7,037 nt of DNA from an uncultured Dorea sp. GTDB taxonomy: Bacteria > Bacillota_A > Clostridia > Lachnospirales > Lachnospiraceae. Positions 5,627 to 7,037 of this stretch are shown here, piece after piece. Each line of letters opens with the position of its first letter. Within the stretch, counting starts at the first letter, position 1. The position numbers were made by a program, and so were the translations under genes. The notes below the pieces were generated by a model that was given only the letters and a program-made list of their open reading frames with translations, searched no databases and was not told the origin of the DNA. The stretch is from assembly GCA_948468495.1 (NCBI GenBank), contig CAOKJI010000082.1, forward strand, positions 1-7,037, written 5' to 3'.

Positions 5627-7037
5627 ATGAGAAAGAAAGAGCAAGGGAAAAAGTCTCCTTTCCGTCGTAAGCGTCAGTCTGGGGATGAAGAGGAATTTCA
5701 GATTATCCGGGACGATGAATTATTTGAAGACGTGGCTGATTACGAGGGTGACCCGGAAGAAGATGAGGAATTTCTGGAACGGGAAGAAGACGATGAAGAG
5801 CCGGAAACGGAGGCAGAGCCCGATGAGGGTGATGACGACTCTGAGTCCCGGATAAAGAAACAGTCTGATAAAGAGGAAGAAGAGTCTGGCTCAGAAGATG
5901 GAACAGCGGAGGGAAATTCTGAATTGGAGCATTCAGAAGAACCAGAGCAGAGTGTGAAACGAAGGCCGTCTGATAAAGCGAAGAGAGCAGAGAAGAGGCG
6001 AAGGAAGAAGAAATCGGAGACGTCAGGACGAGAAGAGGATTTAGAGGAGTCCATAGAGGAAGGCGATGCAGATGGCGGGAAATCAGAATATGCCGATGAT
6101 TTGGAAGAAGGTTCAGGAACGGATATAGCGGATGACAGAACGGAAGAGGATTCAGACGAAGAGCCGGAAGATTTTGAAGAGGATGAGTTGACAGAGATGA
6201 ATATGGAAGAAGAGGAAGACGATGAGGACAGGGAGCCTACGCCGGCAGAGATAGCGCTTAAGAAGCACCGCCGGAGAAAGAGGATTTTGATTGGAGTATT
6301 CTCTTTTATAGGAGTGATAGCGGCGGCATATCTTGGCGTGTCAGCATTTTTTAACAGTCATTTCTATTATAATACGAATATAAACGGCACTGATTTTTCT
6401 CTGAAAACTGTTTCTCAGGTTCAGGATTATATGGAGGGCGAAGTTGCCGGTTATAGTCTGACTCTTGATGAACAGGGAGGAAAGAAAGAAACCATACAGG
6501 GAACGGATATTTCACTGAAGTATGTGAGAGATGATTCGGTTGATAAATTGCTTGAGCAGCAGAATCCCTTTTTGTGGGTAACTGCATTTTGGGATAAGCC
6601 TGAGATTGTGGCGGCTGTCGGTGTGGAATTTGATACTGAGAAATTGAATGGGAAGCTTGGAGAGCTGACGTGTATGAAGCCGGAGGAACAGGTGCCGTCT
6701 GTTTCAGCGAAGCCGGAATTTACAGGAACACAGTTTGAGATTAAGGCAGAGGAGATTGGCTCTCAGATAGATAACGAGAAGTTTAAAGCGGCTGTGAGCG
6801 AAGCGATTAGTGAATTTCTTCCTGAGTTAAATCTTAAGGAAGCAGGATGTTATATTCCGCCGCAATATACGTCGGAGTCCCCGGAAGTAGCCCAGGCGAG
6901 GGATGCGATGAACAGCTATCTTGGAGCGAATATTACGCTGGATTTCACTCCTTATACGGAAGTGGTGGATGCTTCTGTGATTTCCCAGTGGATTAGTGTG
7001 GACGAGAATATGCAGGTTACCTTTAACCAGGATGCGG
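5627..7037 (+). CDS. Membrane-anchored PG_binding_4-type protein, probable L,D-transpeptidase with acidic cytoplasmic tail (3' end outside window)
   Basis: The frame is open from the ATG to the window end (470 codons seen). Residues 1-19 are basic. Residues 20-106 and 133-210 are low-complexity and about half Asp/Glu, split by a Lys/Arg-rich island (111-129). KKHRRRKR (212-219) precedes one membrane segment (220-242, ILIGVFSFIGVIAAAYLGVS), so the tail is cytoplasmic and the rest external. From about 249 the pattern NTNINGTDFS, a LTLDEQGGKKETI strand pair, QQNPFLWV and later SVISQWISVDENMQVTF fits the putative peptidoglycan-binding region (PG_binding_4 type) that precedes a YkuD catalytic domain in clostridial L,D-transpeptidases. 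These enzymes make 3-3 cross-links in peptidoglycan. The catalytic HXnSXGC region is beyond the window, and a VanW-type C-terminus, also preceded by such domains, is the main alternative. The long acidic tail is much larger than the short cytoplasmic segment usual in this family. It has its own promoter and is probably independent of the lipoprotein operon. Confidence 0.8.
   Translation, partial: MRKKEQGKKSPFRRKRQSGDEEEFQIIRDDELFEDVADYEGDPEEDEEFLEREEDDEEPETEAEPDEGDDDSESRIKKQSDKEEEESGSEDGTAEGNSELEHSEEPEQSVKRRPSDKAKRAEKRRRKKKSETSGREEDLEESIEEGDADGGKSEYADDLEEGSGTDIADDRTEEDSDEEPEDFEEDELTEMNMEEEEDDEDREPTPAEIALKKHRRRKRILIGVFSFIGVIAAAYLGVSAFFNSHFYYNTNINGTDFSLKTVSQVQDYMEGEVAGYSLTLDEQGGKKETIQGTDISLKYVRDDSVDKLLEQQNPFLWVTAFWDKPEIVAAVGVEFDTEKLNGKLGELTCMKPEEQVPSVSAKPEFTGTQFEIKAEEIGSQIDNEKFKAAVSEAISEFLPELNLKEAGCYIPPQYTSESPEVAQARDAMNSYLGANITLDFTPYTEVVDASVISQWISVDENMQVTFNQDA

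Noticed and set aside
5611..5670. ATG at 5611 as the transpeptidase start
   Set aside because: It is in another frame and stops after 19 codons, and it overlaps the ribosome binding site used for 5627.
5740..6054. Minus-strand ORF coding a Ser-rich protein
   Set aside because: It is the antisense of the acidic GAA/GAG/GAT repeats of the transpeptidase tail, which read as serine-rich in reverse. It has no ribosome binding site or domain.
1..7037. CRISPR array, tRNA, rRNA or transposon genes
   Set aside because: No regular short repeats with spacers, no cloverleaf and no transposase motif were seen on reading both strands.

Overview
The window looks like chromosomal DNA of a Gram-positive, gut-type Clostridia, most likely Lachnospiraceae (an inference). 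The evidence is moderate GC by eye, strong AGGAG-type ribosome binding sites, all genes on the + strand with purine-rich sense strands, several lipoproteins with K/E-rich linkers after the lipobox cysteine, and a peptidoglycan enzyme of the L,D-transpeptidase type with a PG_binding_4-like region. There is no rRNA, tRNA, CRISPR array, transposase or phage gene.

Layout. (1) Bases 1-2042 hold the 3' part of a STAND/NB-ARC P-loop ATPase gene ending in TPR-like helices. Its N-terminal, function-defining domain lies before the window. (2) Bases 2043-2296 are a 254-bp gap with an imperfect hairpin, a dubious 33-codon ORF and a possible promoter. (3) Bases 2297-5359 carry three consecutive lipoprotein genes, here called A, B and C. 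They are mutually related, and each has a lipobox with Cys24, a charged linker and two copies of a similar beta-rich unit. B and C are recent relatives; A is more diverged. A good intrinsic terminator at 5412-5444 closes the unit. (4) Bases 5445-5626 hold a perfect 23-bp inverted repeat, a smaller A/T-rich nested palindrome and a likely promoter. (5) From 5627 to the window end runs the 5' part of a membrane-anchored peptidoglycan-binding, probable L,D-transpeptidase gene. It has an unusual ~218-residue acidic, low-complexity cytoplasmic tail before its single membrane segment.

How the genes relate. A and B are 22 bp apart and C follows after 62 bp with no terminator between, so A-B-C are probably co-transcribed and place three related proteins on the outer face of the membrane. 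The transpeptidase gene has its own promoter and is probably a separate unit working in cell-wall cross-linking. The STAND gene is separated from the lipoprotein genes by a gap with a candidate promoter. Whether it regulates them, is a defence ATPase, or is unrelated cannot be decided from this window. The best candidates for something undescribed are the six-unit lipoprotein array, the perfect inverted repeat at 5462-5530, and the acidic tail of the transpeptidase.
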